DNA of 64,000 nt from Spirosoma validum (GTDB taxonomy: Bacteria > Bacteroidota > Bacteroidia > Cytophagales > Spirosomataceae), in contig NZ_JACXAA010000009.1 in assembly GCF_014699035.1 (NCBI RefSeq), positions 1 through 64,000 on the forward strand. Direction: 5' to 3'. The translations under genes and the position numbers were made by a program. Below, one piece after another: positions 36,518-44,834 of this stretch. The notes under the pieces were generated by a model. The model was not told where the DNA came from. It was given only the letters and a program-made list of their open reading frames with translations, and did no database searches. How positions within the stretch are numbered: position 1 is the stretch's first letter; each line of letters starts with the position of its first letter.

Positions 36518-37735
36518 ATGAATCAGGTACTTATGTCTCCTATTCCAGAAACAACTGATCGGGCGGACTGGCGTTCGTTTAGTCTTTGTTTCGCGTGTTA
36601 CGTGCTGGGCGGTACTGTATCAACGTTGCTGTCGGTGTTTTTGCCGGTCATTTTACCCGATCTGGGCGCTGAGGGTTCGTCGGGTGCAGTGCTGAATGCG
36701 GCTTTTCTGTATGGATGGGTTGGGGGAGGGCTCGGGTTTGGTCTGATTGCCGACCGGGTTGGGCGGGTGCGGGCGCTGACGTTGGCTACGGCATTGGTCG
36801 GCTTCTTTACGTTGCTCAGTGTCTGGTCTACGAGTTGGCCCATGCTGGCCGGTTTTCGCTTTATGGCCGGCATGGGCGTTGGCGGAGTGCTGGTCGTTAC
36901 AACAATTTACTTGTCGGAGATCTGGCCCGAACGCGGACGACCTGTTGTGCTGGGTTTGCTGGCAATGTCGTTTCCGGTGGGCATTGTACTGGCTGGTAGC
37001 CTGAATTTACTCGTCGCACAGTGGCGTCAGGCCTTTTGGTTGGGAACGATACCGCTCGTGTTAGCGCTTTTAGTCGTCAATTGGTTACCCGAATCGACCC
37101 GTTGGCAAACCATCCGGCAAACAACATCGACTCGTGACCAGTCGCTTTGGCAACCCCAGTACCGAGTTAATGTAGTTCAGGGATCAATCATTTTCAGTGC
37201 GGTATTGATTGGGTTATGGGCCGTTTTTTCGTGGACACCTTCCTGGGTGCAGACGCTCTTTACCAGCGACGTCGACGCTCGTCAGGCGCGGGGTTTAACC
37301 ATGATGCTGTTTGGTATGGGCGGTATTCTGGGCGGGGCTTTGTCGGGCTTCCTGGTAAATCGGTTTGGTATGCGAACGACACTGTTAGCTACGTTTGCTT
37401 CGTGCTTGCTGGCCTGCTGGCTTTTATTTGGCACGAATCGGGTGTTTTCGCCCATAATTTATGCTGAAACGGCTTTGCTCTCGCTCTGCTTTGGCGTTAG
37501 TCAGGGGACCTTATCCAGTTTTATTCCCCTGTTGTTTCCGATTGCCATCCGGGCTACAGCTTCGGGGTTTTGCTTTAACATCGGGCGAATCCTGACCGCA
37601 ACGGGTGTGTTTTTCGTCGGCTCACTGGTCACTGTATTTGGCGGCCTTGATAAGGCGCTGATTTTTTTCTCGCTGACGTTTGCCCTGGCTTTCATTGCTA
37701 CGTGGTTTAGCCGTCAGGCAACTTCATCAAATTAA
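36518..37735 (+). CDS. MFS transporter
   Basis: A 405-residue protein with about 12 transmembrane helices. The motif between helices 2 and 3, GLIADRVGRVRAL, and the later GGALSGFLVNRFGMR are MFS motif A. Family features resemble aromatic-acid:H+ or sugar symporters (FMAGMGVGGVLVVTTIYLSEIWPERGR). It starts 39 bases after the receptor stop, so inner- and outer-membrane uptake of one ligand are likely coupled. Substrate unknown. Confidence 0.88.
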   Translation: MNQVLMSPIPETTDRADWRSFSLCFACYVLGGTVSTLLSVFLPVILPDLGAEGSSGAVLNAAFLYGWVGGGLGFGLIADRVGRVRALTLATALVGFFTLLSVWSTSWPMLAGFRFMAGMGVGGVLVVTTIYLSEIWPERGRPVVLGLLAMSFPVGIVLAGSLNLLVAQWRQAFWLGTIPLVLALLVVNWLPESTRWQTIRQTTSTRDQSLWQPQYRVNVVQGSIIFSAVLIGLWAVFSWTPSWVQTLFTSDVDARQARGLTMMLFGMGGILGGALSGFLVNRFGMRTTLLATFASCLLACWLLFGTNRVFSPIIYAETALLSLCFGVSQGTLSSFIPLLFPIAIRATASGFCFNIGRILTATGVFFVGSLVTVFGGLDKALIFFSLTFALAFIATWFSRQATSSN

Positions 37736-37759
37736 TTTCATCGTTAAGATTTACTGCAA

Positions 37760-38311
37760 ATGCCTCATATCCAATTAACCGAAGGTGTTCCCGGAATTCG
37801 AAGCCTCGTGATATACCGTCCTGATACAGGTAAGCCGCTTTATGAACTGGCGCAGGTGTTGCTACGTGGCGAATCGCCCCTGAGTCAGGCGGAACGCGAA
37901 TTGATTGCCACCTACGTATCGGCACAGAATAACTGCAACTTCTGTACGCAAAGCCACGCGGCTGCAGCTCGGGCGCTATTTGGTCCTGACCGCGATGTGG
38001 TTGATTTTACGCTGAGCGAATACGAAACGGCGCCGATTTCGGAGAAACTAAAAGCTTTGCTTGCCATTGCGGGTCATGTTCAGGCAGACGCTCGTACAGT
38101 CAGTGAGGCCGATGTGGCCCGCGCCCGTGAACACGGAGCCACCGACCGCGACATTCACGACACGGTTTTGATTGCCGCTACGTTCTGCATGTTCAATCGC
38201 TACGTCGATGGACTGGCTACGTTGTCGCCTAACGATCCGGCTGTTTATGAGCCAATGGGTGAGCGGCTGGCTCAACAGGGTTATGCGTTGCCAGCAAGCA
38301 ACCCTACCTGA
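37760..38311 (+). CDS. AhpD-like carboxymuconolactone decarboxylase family protein (copy 1)
   Basis: A 183-residue alpha-helical protein. The redox motif CNFCTQSH has the Cys-x-x-Cys-x-x-x-His spacing of AhpD, and HDTVLIAATFCMFNRYVDG is the conserved helix end. Peroxidase-related family members protect against peroxides or transfer reducing power; carboxymuconolactone decarboxylases lack one Cys. It lies 24 bases after the MFS gene. Copies 2 and 3 lie downstream. Confidence 0.85.
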   Translation: MPHIQLTEGVPGIRSLVIYRPDTGKPLYELAQVLLRGESPLSQAERELIATYVSAQNNCNFCTQSHAAAARALFGPDRDVVDFTLSEYETAPISEKLKALLAIAGHVQADARTVSEADVARAREHGATDRDIHDTVLIAATFCMFNRYVDGLATLSPNDPAVYEPMGERLAQQGYALPASNPT

Positions 38312-38326
38312 CGATTCTAAAACAAA

Positions 38327-38356
38327 ACCGGCCGGTTCAGGAGCGAATCGGCCGGT
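38327..38356 (+). terminator. Terminator hairpin after AhpD-like copy 1
   Basis: ACCGGCCGGTTC pairs with GAATCGGCCGGT over 12 positions (one G-T wobble) around a 6-base loop, 15 bases past the stop. A-rich flank on the downstream side, weak T-run. Confidence 0.65.
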
Positions 38357-38381
38357 GAAAAACTTTCATAATAGGTTGGTT

Positions 38382-38415
38382 TATATTCCCCACCTGTTTT
38401 ACGGGTGGGGATATA
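38382..38415 (+). promoter_or_regulatory. GC-rich hairpin in the leader of AhpD-like copy 2
   Basis: CCCCACC (38388-38394) pairs with GGTGGGG (38404-38410); flanking TATAT arms extend the stem after one bulged T. It ends 24 bases before ATG 38439, so it would sit in the mRNA leader or at the promoter. No known riboswitch resembles it. Confidence 0.4.
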
Positions 38416-38438
38416 TTGAACACGAAACAAATCAAACA

Positions 38439-38996
38439 ATGGCACATATCCAATTACCCGAAGGATTACCCGGTATCCGGGGACCAATGGCTTTTAGCCC
38501 GGAAACGACGAAGCCACTTAATCTGCTTGTCGATCAACTTCTTTGGTCGGCAGACAACACCCTGAGTCAGGGTGAACGCGAACTGATTGCGACCTATGTA
38601 TCGTCGGAAAACGATTGTCAGTATTGTCAGACAATTCATGGCGCGATTGCCAGCCAATGGCTTGGCGATACCGACTGGAGTCTTGTTCAACAAGTAAAAC
38701 AAAATCCGGAAACGGCACCGATTTCGGAGAAAATGAAGGCGCTACTGGCCATTGCCGGGAGCGTTCAGAAGGGCGGGAAGCACGTAACGCCAGAACAGAT
38801 TGAACGCGCCAAAAGTGTAGGTGCGACAGACAAAGAAATTCACGATACGGTTCTGATCGCTGCGGCTTTCTGTATGTTCAACCGCTACGTCGATGGGTTA
38901 GCTACGTGGATGCCGGACGATCCGTCATTTTTCCGGCAACGGGCTGTGCTCGTCTGCGAAAACGGGTATTCAGCTGCCAATCCAAAACCCGTTTGA
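38439..38996 (+). CDS. AhpD-like protein (copy 2)
   Basis: A 185-residue paralog. ATG 38439 gives MAHIQLPEGLPGIRG, matching the start of copy 1 (MPHIQLTEGVPGIRS) and copy 3, so the longer frame from 38172, overlapping copy 1, is a shadow. The redox site is CQYCQTIH. Copy 2 has its own leader hairpin and follows a terminator, so it is likely expressed on its own. It is closest to copy 1 in order and length. Confidence 0.85.
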   Translation: MAHIQLPEGLPGIRGPMAFSPETTKPLNLLVDQLLWSADNTLSQGERELIATYVSSENDCQYCQTIHGAIASQWLGDTDWSLVQQVKQNPETAPISEKMKALLAIAGSVQKGGKHVTPEQIERAKSVGATDKEIHDTVLIAAAFCMFNRYVDGLATWMPDDPSFFRQRAVLVCENGYSAANPKPV

Positions 38997-39126
38997 GAGC
39001 CGTAAGTTAATTGATCAGACAGTTAAACAAGACTACCAGGATGTCTGATGAATAGAGTTTTTTCTTCGAAATAATTACTCATCTAACTGGAAATATATAG
39101 CTGGTTCAGCACATTTAGAACGAATA

Positions 39127-39173
39127 TTTTGTTTAACTAATATAGCAGTATGGTTAAACAAAAGATTTTGTTT
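39127..39173 (+). promoter_or_regulatory. Inverted GTTAAACAAAA cluster, putative operator of the small HTH gene
   Basis: TTTTGTTTAAC (39127-39137) and its exact complement GTTAAACAAAA (39153-39163) face each other across 15 bases; AAACAAAA then overlaps a third half-site in the palindrome AAACAAAAGATTTTGTTT (39156-39173). A further GTTAAACAA stands at 39022. The cluster ends 48 bases before the HTH gene. Confidence 0.5.
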
Positions 39174-39220
39174 TAGGTAACCCTGATCTGTTAAGATTGA
39201 ATATTCAAACCAGTTGAGTC

Positions 39221-39406
39221 ATGCCGAAAGTAGTCGAAGGAACCCTGTTTTATACGATTCCAGAAGCCGCTCTGGAATTACACATTACCGTTGGGAAATT
39301 GAAAGGCTACTTAGATCAAAGTAGATTGGTTAGCGAACGGATTGGTAGATCGGAATTGATCCGGGAGCAGATTTTGAGAGCCTATCTGGCCAAACGGGAG
39401 CAGTAA
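39221..39406 (+). CDS. Small excisionase/MerR-like HTH protein
   Basis: A 61-residue protein made of one winged-helix-turn-helix-like unit: FYTIPEAALELHITVGKLKGYLDQSRLVSERIGRSELIREQIL, quoted by pieces IPEAALELHITVGKLKGYL and RIGRSELIREQI. This is the helix-turn-helix-17 excisionase pattern, binding DNA as a small regulator. No integrase, phage or plasmid gene is nearby, so an excision role is unlikely. Operator-like repeats precede it and a strong bidirectional terminator follows. It may regulate itself and neighbouring AhpD genes, as inference. Confidence 0.7.
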   Translation: MPKVVEGTLFYTIPEAALELHITVGKLKGYLDQSRLVSERIGRSELIREQILRAYLAKREQ

Positions 39407-39425
39407 GTGCGATGAATAAGGAAGT

Positions 39426-39480
39426 ACTAAAAAGCTCTGGTTATAGTCTTCACAACTGACTATAACCAGAGCTTTTTAGT
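39426..39480. terminator. 23-bp perfect bidirectional terminator
   Basis: ACTAAAAAGCTCTGGTTATA (start of a 23-base arm, 39426-39448) has its exact complement at 39458-39480, with a 9-base loop. A- and T-runs at the stem base make it work both ways, serving the HTH gene and the convergent AhpD-like copy 3. Confidence 0.9.
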
Positions 39481-39492
39481 TATAAAAGTCGA

Positions 39493-40059
39493 TCAGGCGT
39501 TGGCCTTCAAATGATCGTACCCTTGTTTGAGTCGGTTATATCCGTGGGTTGTGATGCGCTCGCCCAGATAGGTGTAGAACGCTGGATCGGTCGGCGTCAC
39601 GCTCGCCAGTCCATCAACGTATTTGTTGTACAGACAGAATAGAGCGGCAATTAGCACCGTATCATGAATCTCCCGATCCGTAGCGCCAGCAGATTTAGCC
39701 CGGTCAATGGCCTCCGGTGTTACGTCCCGTCCGCTTCTCTGCACCAGGGCTGCTACGTTCAGCAACGCTTTCATCTTGTCAGAGACGGGGGCAGTTTCGA
39801 AGTCCTGTTTGACGAGTTCGCAGGTTTCGGATTCACCTAACAAGATATTGGCTGCGGCTGTGTGCGCGGTCATACAGAACCGGCATTCGTTCCGATGTGA
39901 TACTAACGTAGCGATCAATTCGCGCTCACCCTCGGTTAGGGTCGATTCACCCCGGAGGAGAAGTTGAGTTAGCTCCCGAATGGGCTGCGCTGAATCCTGC
40001 CGGTATTCGAGCAGGCCGGTTATACCCGGTAAATGGGCTTCAAGTGGAATATGAGGCAT
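39493..40059 (-). CDS. AhpD-like protein (copy 3)
   Basis: A 188-residue paralog in reverse orientation: PHIPLEAHLPGITGLLEYRQDS opens it (quoted by PHIPLEAHLPGITG), the redox motif is CRFCMTAH, and HDTVLIAALFCLYNKYVDG the conserved end. Its gene lies head-on to the HTH gene. Together with copies 1 and 2 the family has been amplified locally, all with CxxC and His kept. Confidence 0.85.
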   Translation of the reverse strand: MPHIPLEAHLPGITGLLEYRQDSAQPIRELTQLLLRGESTLTEGERELIATLVSHRNECRFCMTAHTAAANILLGESETCELVKQDFETAPVSDKMKALLNVAALVQRSGRDVTPEAIDRAKSAGATDREIHDTVLIAALFCLYNKYVDGLASVTPTDPAFYTYLGERITTHGYNRLKQGYDHLKANA

Positions 40060-40119
40060 AGGAAAAGGAGTGTTGTATGCGGTCAGACTGGCGTACCAGT
40101 GGGTACTTGCGCTAATGGG

Positions 40120-40875
40120 CTAGAATCGCGGATTCCCACCCACACTACTTTGCAACGATGCTATCTCTGTTTGCTCCGCCAAATACGCTGACTTGGCTAA
40201 ATAATCCGTATTCGGCGAATACACGAACAGGCAGGAGCCGCCTTTCACCGCCTGGATGATGCCTTTTGAATCGGCATAAGGAACGGCTGGGCAACCCTGG
40301 CTACGGCCTAAGCGTCCCGTTTTGCGAATGAAATCTTCACAGACGTAATCCGCTCCGTGCAGCACAATATTTCGGTTATAAACATTGTCGTTGAAGCCTT
40401 TTTCCAGCCCTTTCAATTGCAACGACAGGCCGTGTTTGCCCATGTACGTGTTGAGCGTCTGGTAAAAACCAAGACTGCTCTGGAACGAGGATTGCTTATT
40501 GGAGAACCGTTCGGCAACCAGATCGCCGGAGTTCTGCCCGTGAGCAACATACGTATTGAAAAGTAGTTTTTTCTTGATCAGGTCAACCACATACATCCGT
40601 TTATGGGTAGAAGGCTGGCTAAGATCAACAATCGTTAGCGTAGACTTGTCCGGGCTCACTCGTTGCCAACCCCGTAGCGCATACTCAAAAACAGACTTCT
40701 GCAAGCCGGTCTGACTTAGCTGTAGCTGATCGTACACGTCGAGATAAGGAATGAACTTTTCGTGTTTGGGCGCCGGAACTGGCTTGACGACGGTAACGTT
40801 ACGGTTGGATTTGTATCCGGTACTGACGAAATAAATAAGGGCAACAGCAACCAGAAGCAAAAAAACATTCTTCAT
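40120..40875 (-). CDS. Murein L,D-transpeptidase-like protein (YkuD_2 family)
   Basis: A 251-residue protein with an N-terminal signal anchor (residues 1-22) and the YkuD_2 domain: HGADYVCEDFIRKTGRLGRSQGCPAVP, quoted by HGADYVCEDF and RSQGCPAVP, where the His and Cys are the expected catalytic pair. This family is distinct from the classic YkuD of 31288-32553 and is common in Bacteroidota; it probably acts on peptidoglycan in the periplasm. It reads away from the divergent EcsC gene 110 bases off. Confidence 0.88.
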   Translation of the reverse strand: MKNVFLLLVAVALIYFVSTGYKSNRNVTVVKPVPAPKHEKFIPYLDVYDQLQLSQTGLQKSVFEYALRGWQRVSPDKSTLTIVDLSQPSTHKRMYVVDLIKKKLLFNTYVAHGQNSGDLVAERFSNKQSSFQSSLGFYQTLNTYMGKHGLSLQLKGLEKGFNDNVYNRNIVLHGADYVCEDFIRKTGRLGRSQGCPAVPYADSKGIIQAVKGGSCLFVYSPNTDYLAKSAYLAEQTEIASLQSSVGGNPRF

Positions 40876-40984
40876 ACTTGGACAAGCAGGCGTTTGTGGA
40901 AGTTAATGAGGATGTATAGTAGCAAACAGCCGGTTCGGCGTTTTAATTCGGTGAAGATAGTATTTTTTCGCTAAATCATATCAT

Positions 40985-41725
40985 ATGACTCCCTACGAAC
41001 AAGCCGTAAAAACAGAACTTACCCGCTGGCAGCAGGCCATGCAAAAGCCGCCTTCCACCTTTGGGCGACTCTCTACGGCCGTGCAGCGTCGGATCAATCG
41101 AATCATTCCACAAAAAGTACATGCTGTTGTTACCGCTACGATCAAGCAAATGACCCGGGCCGTTCTATTCGGTGCTGAGTTTCTGTCCCGCCAGCCGGTG
41201 GAAGGCAAAACGCTCATTCAGCGCGATGCCGATGTGGCTCGCCGGATTGAGTTCTACAAAAAAACGAGCGCGGCCGAAGGGGGCGTAACGGGTGCCGGTG
41301 GGTTTCTGATGAGTCTGGCCGATTTTCCAATCCTGCTCGCGCTGAAGATGAAAATGCTGTTCGAGATTGCCAGTCTGTACGGTTTTCCGGTGAATGATTA
41401 TCGCGAACGGGTGTATATTCTCTATGTTTTTCAACTGGCCTTTTCGAGTCAGGAGCGTCGGCAGGAGGTATATCAATACGTAGCGAACTGGCCTGAGCAT
41501 AGTCGCCAGCTACCCGATGATATTCACAAGTTCGACTGGCTTACCTTTCAGCAGGAATACCGCGATTACATCGATCTGGCCAAAATGGCGCAACTGATTC
41601 CGGGCATTGGAGCCGTGGTTGGCGTTGTGGTCAATTATAGGCTCATCAATCAGCTCGGACGTACCGCTATGAATGCGTACCGAATGCGTTTGCTGGCGGA
41701 GGATAACGCGTTACGTATCGAATAG
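40985..41725 (+). CDS. EcsC family protein
   Basis: A 246-residue protein with the EcsC signature: GAEFLSRQP, AEGGVTGAGGFLMSLADFPILLALKMKMLFEIASLYGFP (quoted by GGVTGAGGFLMSLADFP), and two hydrophobic amphipathic segments. EcsC-like proteins are membrane-associated with poorly known role; the Bacillus namesake sits with an ABC transporter. No such transporter lies here. Standalone gene, divergent from YkuD_2. Confidence 0.88.
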   Translation: MTPYEQAVKTELTRWQQAMQKPPSTFGRLSTAVQRRINRIIPQKVHAVVTATIKQMTRAVLFGAEFLSRQPVEGKTLIQRDADVARRIEFYKKTSAAEGGVTGAGGFLMSLADFPILLALKMKMLFEIASLYGFPVNDYRERVYILYVFQLAFSSQERRQEVYQYVANWPEHSRQLPDDIHKFDWLTFQQEYRDYIDLAKMAQLIPGIGAVVGVVVNYRLINQLGRTAMNAYRMRLLAEDNALRIE

Positions 41726-41746
41726 GCGATTCGCCCGTTAATAAAC

Positions 41747-42202
41747 CTAGTTTTTAACTCGTTTATAGGTTTCGATAATGATGTGGTCAATGCCTAGTTT
41801 CTCCACTTTTTCGATACCTTTTTGAACTAACGTGTCCCCGGAGATTTTAATTATAAACTTGAATTTGTTGCCTTCCCAATTCTTGTCGCTAAAGTAATCC
41901 AGATGTTCCGTATAGGTACTGTCAGCTAAGGTGTATGTGCCACCGCCCGCCGTAAACGCGTTCGACGAATCTTTGGGCGTATTTACTTTATGATTTAAGA
42001 ATGCGAAATGCGTTGGGTTAATAATCTTGATCATTTTATGGGTCGGATCGAACGTAGAAAAGGTTGAATCCTTTTCTGTGGTTGTCGCCGAAACCAACTC
42101 CCAGGTGCCAATAATAGGCGTATCGGATTCGGCTTGTTTTGTTTTGCAGCTTGACAGGATGGAAACCATCGCTAGTAAAGTAAGTACACGGTTAAGCTTC
42201 AT
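41747..42202 (-). CDS. Lipocalin-like lipoprotein
   Basis: A 151-residue lipoprotein with lipobox SILSSCKTKQ (Cys near residue 19). The mature domain IIGTWELVSATTTEKDS, then FLNHKVNTPKDS and GGTYTLADSTYTEHLDYF, resembles lipocalin-like DUF4488-type domains of Bacteroidota that may bind small hydrophobic molecules. It converges with EcsC, 21 bases apart. Function not known. Confidence 0.75.
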   Translation of the reverse strand: MKLNRVLTLLAMVSILSSCKTKQAESDTPIIGTWELVSATTTEKDSTFSTFDPTHKMIKIINPTHFAFLNHKVNTPKDSSNAFTAGGGTYTLADSTYTEHLDYFSDKNWEGNKFKFIIKISGDTLVQKGIEKVEKLGIDHIIIETYKRVKN

Positions 42203-42282
42203 GGATCAAATGGTTTTACTCGGAAACTAAAGAAGTATGGCTTGGCAACCTACTTAAACGAACCAACGTAGCAAGCAATTGA

Positions 42283-42816
42283 TCAAACTACGGCAAGCAG
42301 ACTGCCGAATAGAATCGCTTCGATTACCCTTTGTACGAGCCCTCGAAATGGCAGGTCCGGTATAGATAGCAACAGAGCGCCTGCTAGTACACTGCCAGCC
42401 GCTACACTAAAAGGGTCATACCCGAACAGCGTGAACGTAGTGCTGAATTGACCCAGAAAATAAGCGCCACCAATGTACTCGACGGCCCCACCCAAATTGT
42501 GAATCTGCTGTCGACCACTTCCCGACAAAGGTGAGCCCGTGTCACAGGGAAAGAATGCAGCCACTACGTACCCAGTCCCAACACAAACGGCCAGGCCGGC
42601 TACAGCGTTCTCATCCGTTAATGCGGCTACTACCCATAACAGGACGCCCACGAATAGAAACAATCCATAGTTGACGGGGCGCGTTATAGGGCTGCCAATT
42701 TCACCCAGTTCGCTGATTGTTCGGTTTAAATGGTTATAGCCGGGCTTACGCCATCCAAAATAGATAATGCCTGTCAGCAATGCCAACGTACTAATGAGCG
42801 TGAGAACGTAGGTCAT
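42283..42816 (-). CDS. DUF998-like membrane protein
   Basis: A 177-residue protein with about six transmembrane helices. GYNHLNRTISELGEIGSP near residue 30 and FFPCDTGSPLSGSGRQQIHNLGG in the middle (quoted FFPCDTGSPLSG) match DUF998. It starts 8 bases after the FAD-monooxygenase stop, so it belongs to that operon and may assist its substrate's passage, as inference. Confidence 0.85.
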   Translation of the reverse strand: MTYVLTLISTLALLTGIIYFGWRKPGYNHLNRTISELGEIGSPITRPVNYGLFLFVGVLLWVVAALTDENAVAGLAVCVGTGYVVAAFFPCDTGSPLSGSGRQQIHNLGGAVEYIGGAYFLGQFSTTFTLFGYDPFSVAAGSVLAGALLLSIPDLPFRGLVQRVIEAILFGSLLAVV

Positions 42817-42824
42817 TTTTGCGG

Positions 42825-43964
42825 CTAACTGAACATAACAATCATATTGGAAAGGGCAGCTGGAGAATGCAGAGAAGCGGTTTGTTCTAACGTCATGGCT
42901 GCGGTGTCTGACGCTCTTGCACGCATCTGTTGTTCGTACTGAGCGATTGCTGTCTGGACATCCGGAAATTCGTCACTTGTAAGACATGTACTTAATTCCA
43001 GAGCATCCAGCATAGCCATATTGACGCCTTCACCCGCATACGGAGGCATCAGGTGCGCGGCATCACCCAGCATCGTTACATTCGGTAACGCATCCCAGGT
43101 TTGGTCCAGCGGCATACAATATTGCGGTCGGGGCACAAAGTTAGAGTCGGCGTTTTCAATTAATTCCAGCCAGGCAGAATCCCAGCCAGCAAATTCCTGT
43201 TTAAACCACGCCAGTACCTGAGGCTTGTCCGAAAAATTGATCCCGCTCGTACGAATCCAACCCTCATCGGTCTTACAGCCGGTGTAGAAAACCAAACTGC
43301 CATCGCCTTTCGAGCTGACAATTATCGTTTTTTCGTCGCCCATCGCGAATATCTTTCCGCCGTTTAACAGCCTGTGTATGTTGGGTGCCGTTATTTCTGA
43401 ATTATAGATGGTTCCTTCAACAATCGTAACGCCCGCATAAAAGGGCTTGATGGACGTAATGAACGGACGTATTTTGGAGTTAGCCCCATCGGCGGCAATG
43501 ACGATATCTGCAAAAGCAGACGTATCGTTTTGAAACTCAAGCTTCCAGCCGTTGTTAACCGGTACTAATGACGTCAAATAGCGGTTCCAGACAACCGTAT
43601 CGGGCTGTAATGATTCCAGCAAAATTCTCCGTAGCGGACCGCGATCAATTTCCGGACGGAATATCTCATCCGTTTCGTTTGCCTCGTCGTCCCATAAAAT
43701 AGTCATGTTTTTGTCAACGATACGTACCTTCTCCGCTCCCGGACGAAAGTTGGCGTTAAACGCAGCCATCAACCCTGCTTCCTGAAGCGCTTTCAAGCCT
43801 GATTCTTCGTGCAAATCCAACGTAGCACCCTGTACCCTGATATCTTTGTTCAAGTCTCGTTCATAGACGTTTACATCGGCACCGCTTTGTTGCAGCAGTC
43901 GGGCAAGCGTCAACCCGCCGGGACCTCCGCCCACTATAGCTATCTTTTTATGATCAATTACCAT
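42825..43964 (-). CDS. FAD-dependent monooxygenase (TetX-like)
   Basis: A 379-residue group A flavoprotein monooxygenase. GGGPGGLTLARLLQQSG is the FAD Rossmann loop near the N-terminus, and LGDAAHLMPPYAGEGVNMAMLDA the second FAD motif; the DG motif ADGANSKIRP is between. These enzymes hydroxylate aromatic or polycyclic compounds; TetX inactivates tetracyclines. Similarity to TetX is by motif layout only, so resistance is not shown. It lies 31 bases after the AraC gene and 8 before DUF998. Confidence 0.9.
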   Translation of the reverse strand: MVIDHKKIAIVGGGPGGLTLARLLQQSGADVNVYERDLNKDIRVQGATLDLHEESGLKALQEAGLMAAFNANFRPGAEKVRIVDKNMTILWDDEANETDEIFRPEIDRGPLRRILLESLQPDTVVWNRYLTSLVPVNNGWKLEFQNDTSAFADIVIAADGANSKIRPFITSIKPFYAGVTIVEGTIYNSEITAPNIHRLLNGGKIFAMGDEKTIIVSSKGDGSLVFYTGCKTDEGWIRTSGINFSDKPQVLAWFKQEFAGWDSAWLELIENADSNFVPRPQYCMPLDQTWDALPNVTMLGDAAHLMPPYAGEGVNMAMLDALELSTCLTSDEFPDVQTAIAQYEQQMRARASDTAAMTLEQTASLHSPAALSNMIVMFS

Positions 43965-43995
43965 GTCTAAAAATGTAGTTTAGTATGGCGCAAAA

Positions 43996-44754
43996 CTACT
44001 TTGTCGACAAGGTGGAAAATTGTATAAATCGGTCGTTTTCGTTGCGGGTTAGTTCTTTGGGCGTAACACCAGAATATTTTTTCACGTCTTTGATGAAATG
44101 GGCCTGGTCGGTAAAATTTTGATCCGGGAAAAGTTTTCCTTCCCGGATTTGGTCGAAAGAAGCTCTGTAGCGCAGAATACCACAGTACGTTTTCAGCGAA
44201 ACGCCAAACCAGTGCTGAAAATACCGATTGATCTGGCGGCTGCTCCAATGAACGCTATCCGAAAGTTCATGAACGGGAAGAGCGCCCTGCGACGAATAGA
44301 TCAATTCCATTAATTTTTGTTTTCGTTCATTAACCTTCCCCTTCAATAAACTCATCATTTTCGCCGACACTTTATCACAGAACGTACTAAAATCGGTCAG
44401 ATTGTCGGGGGTAATGTTCCAAAAGCCAGTCGGTAAATAGCTTACTTTATTCGCGAGTGGGGCAATGGTAAAATCAAGCAGGTATTCGAGAGCGAGTAAC
44501 TTGAAACTGATCGCGAAAATGACCGATTGAGGAGAAATAGCGCTTTGCGAAGGCTCGTTAGCCAACCCGGAAACCGTTACGTGGAAAGGTTCGATTGCTG
44601 AGCAGGAAAAGAAAATATCAAATCGGCCGTCGGGTAAAACGACTACGTCTTTTTCTTCATCCGTGTGATTCACAAGCATCCAGAAACTTTCTACAAAGTC
44701 AGAAAGTGCCGGGTCTGGTTGCGCGAGTTTGTACTCAATATCGGCTATAGCCAT
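43996..44754 (-). CDS. AraC family regulator (DUF6597-type N-domain)
   Basis: A 252-residue regulator with an N-terminal domain of the DUF6597 kind (KLAQPDPALSDFVESFWMLVN, quoted KLAQPDPALSDFVESFW) and an AraC double HTH: VHELSDSVHWSSRQINRYFQHWFGVSLKTYCGI (quoted WSSRQINRYFQHWFG). It is the first gene of a leftward operon, so it likely controls the monooxygenase and DUF998 genes. The effector is unknown. Confidence 0.9.
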   Translation of the reverse strand: MAIADIEYKLAQPDPALSDFVESFWMLVNHTDEEKDVVVLPDGRFDIFFSCSAIEPFHVTVSGLANEPSQSAISPQSVIFAISFKLLALEYLLDFTIAPLANKVSYLPTGFWNITPDNLTDFSTFCDKVSAKMMSLLKGKVNERKQKLMELIYSSQGALPVHELSDSVHWSSRQINRYFQHWFGVSLKTYCGILRYRASFDQIREGKLFPDQNFTDQAHFIKDVKKYSGVTPKELTRNENDRFIQFSTLSTK

Positions 44755-44834
44755 TTCTACATGGATGGATTAATCGAACCCAGAGCGGTCCGGAGGTTTA
44801 AAGGCATATTACACTTGCTGATCTAATCCATTCC

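Noticed and set aside
38172-38438. Extended N-terminus of AhpD-like copy 2
   Set aside because: It overlaps copy 1, a terminator and a leader hairpin; paralogs begin at the internal Met.
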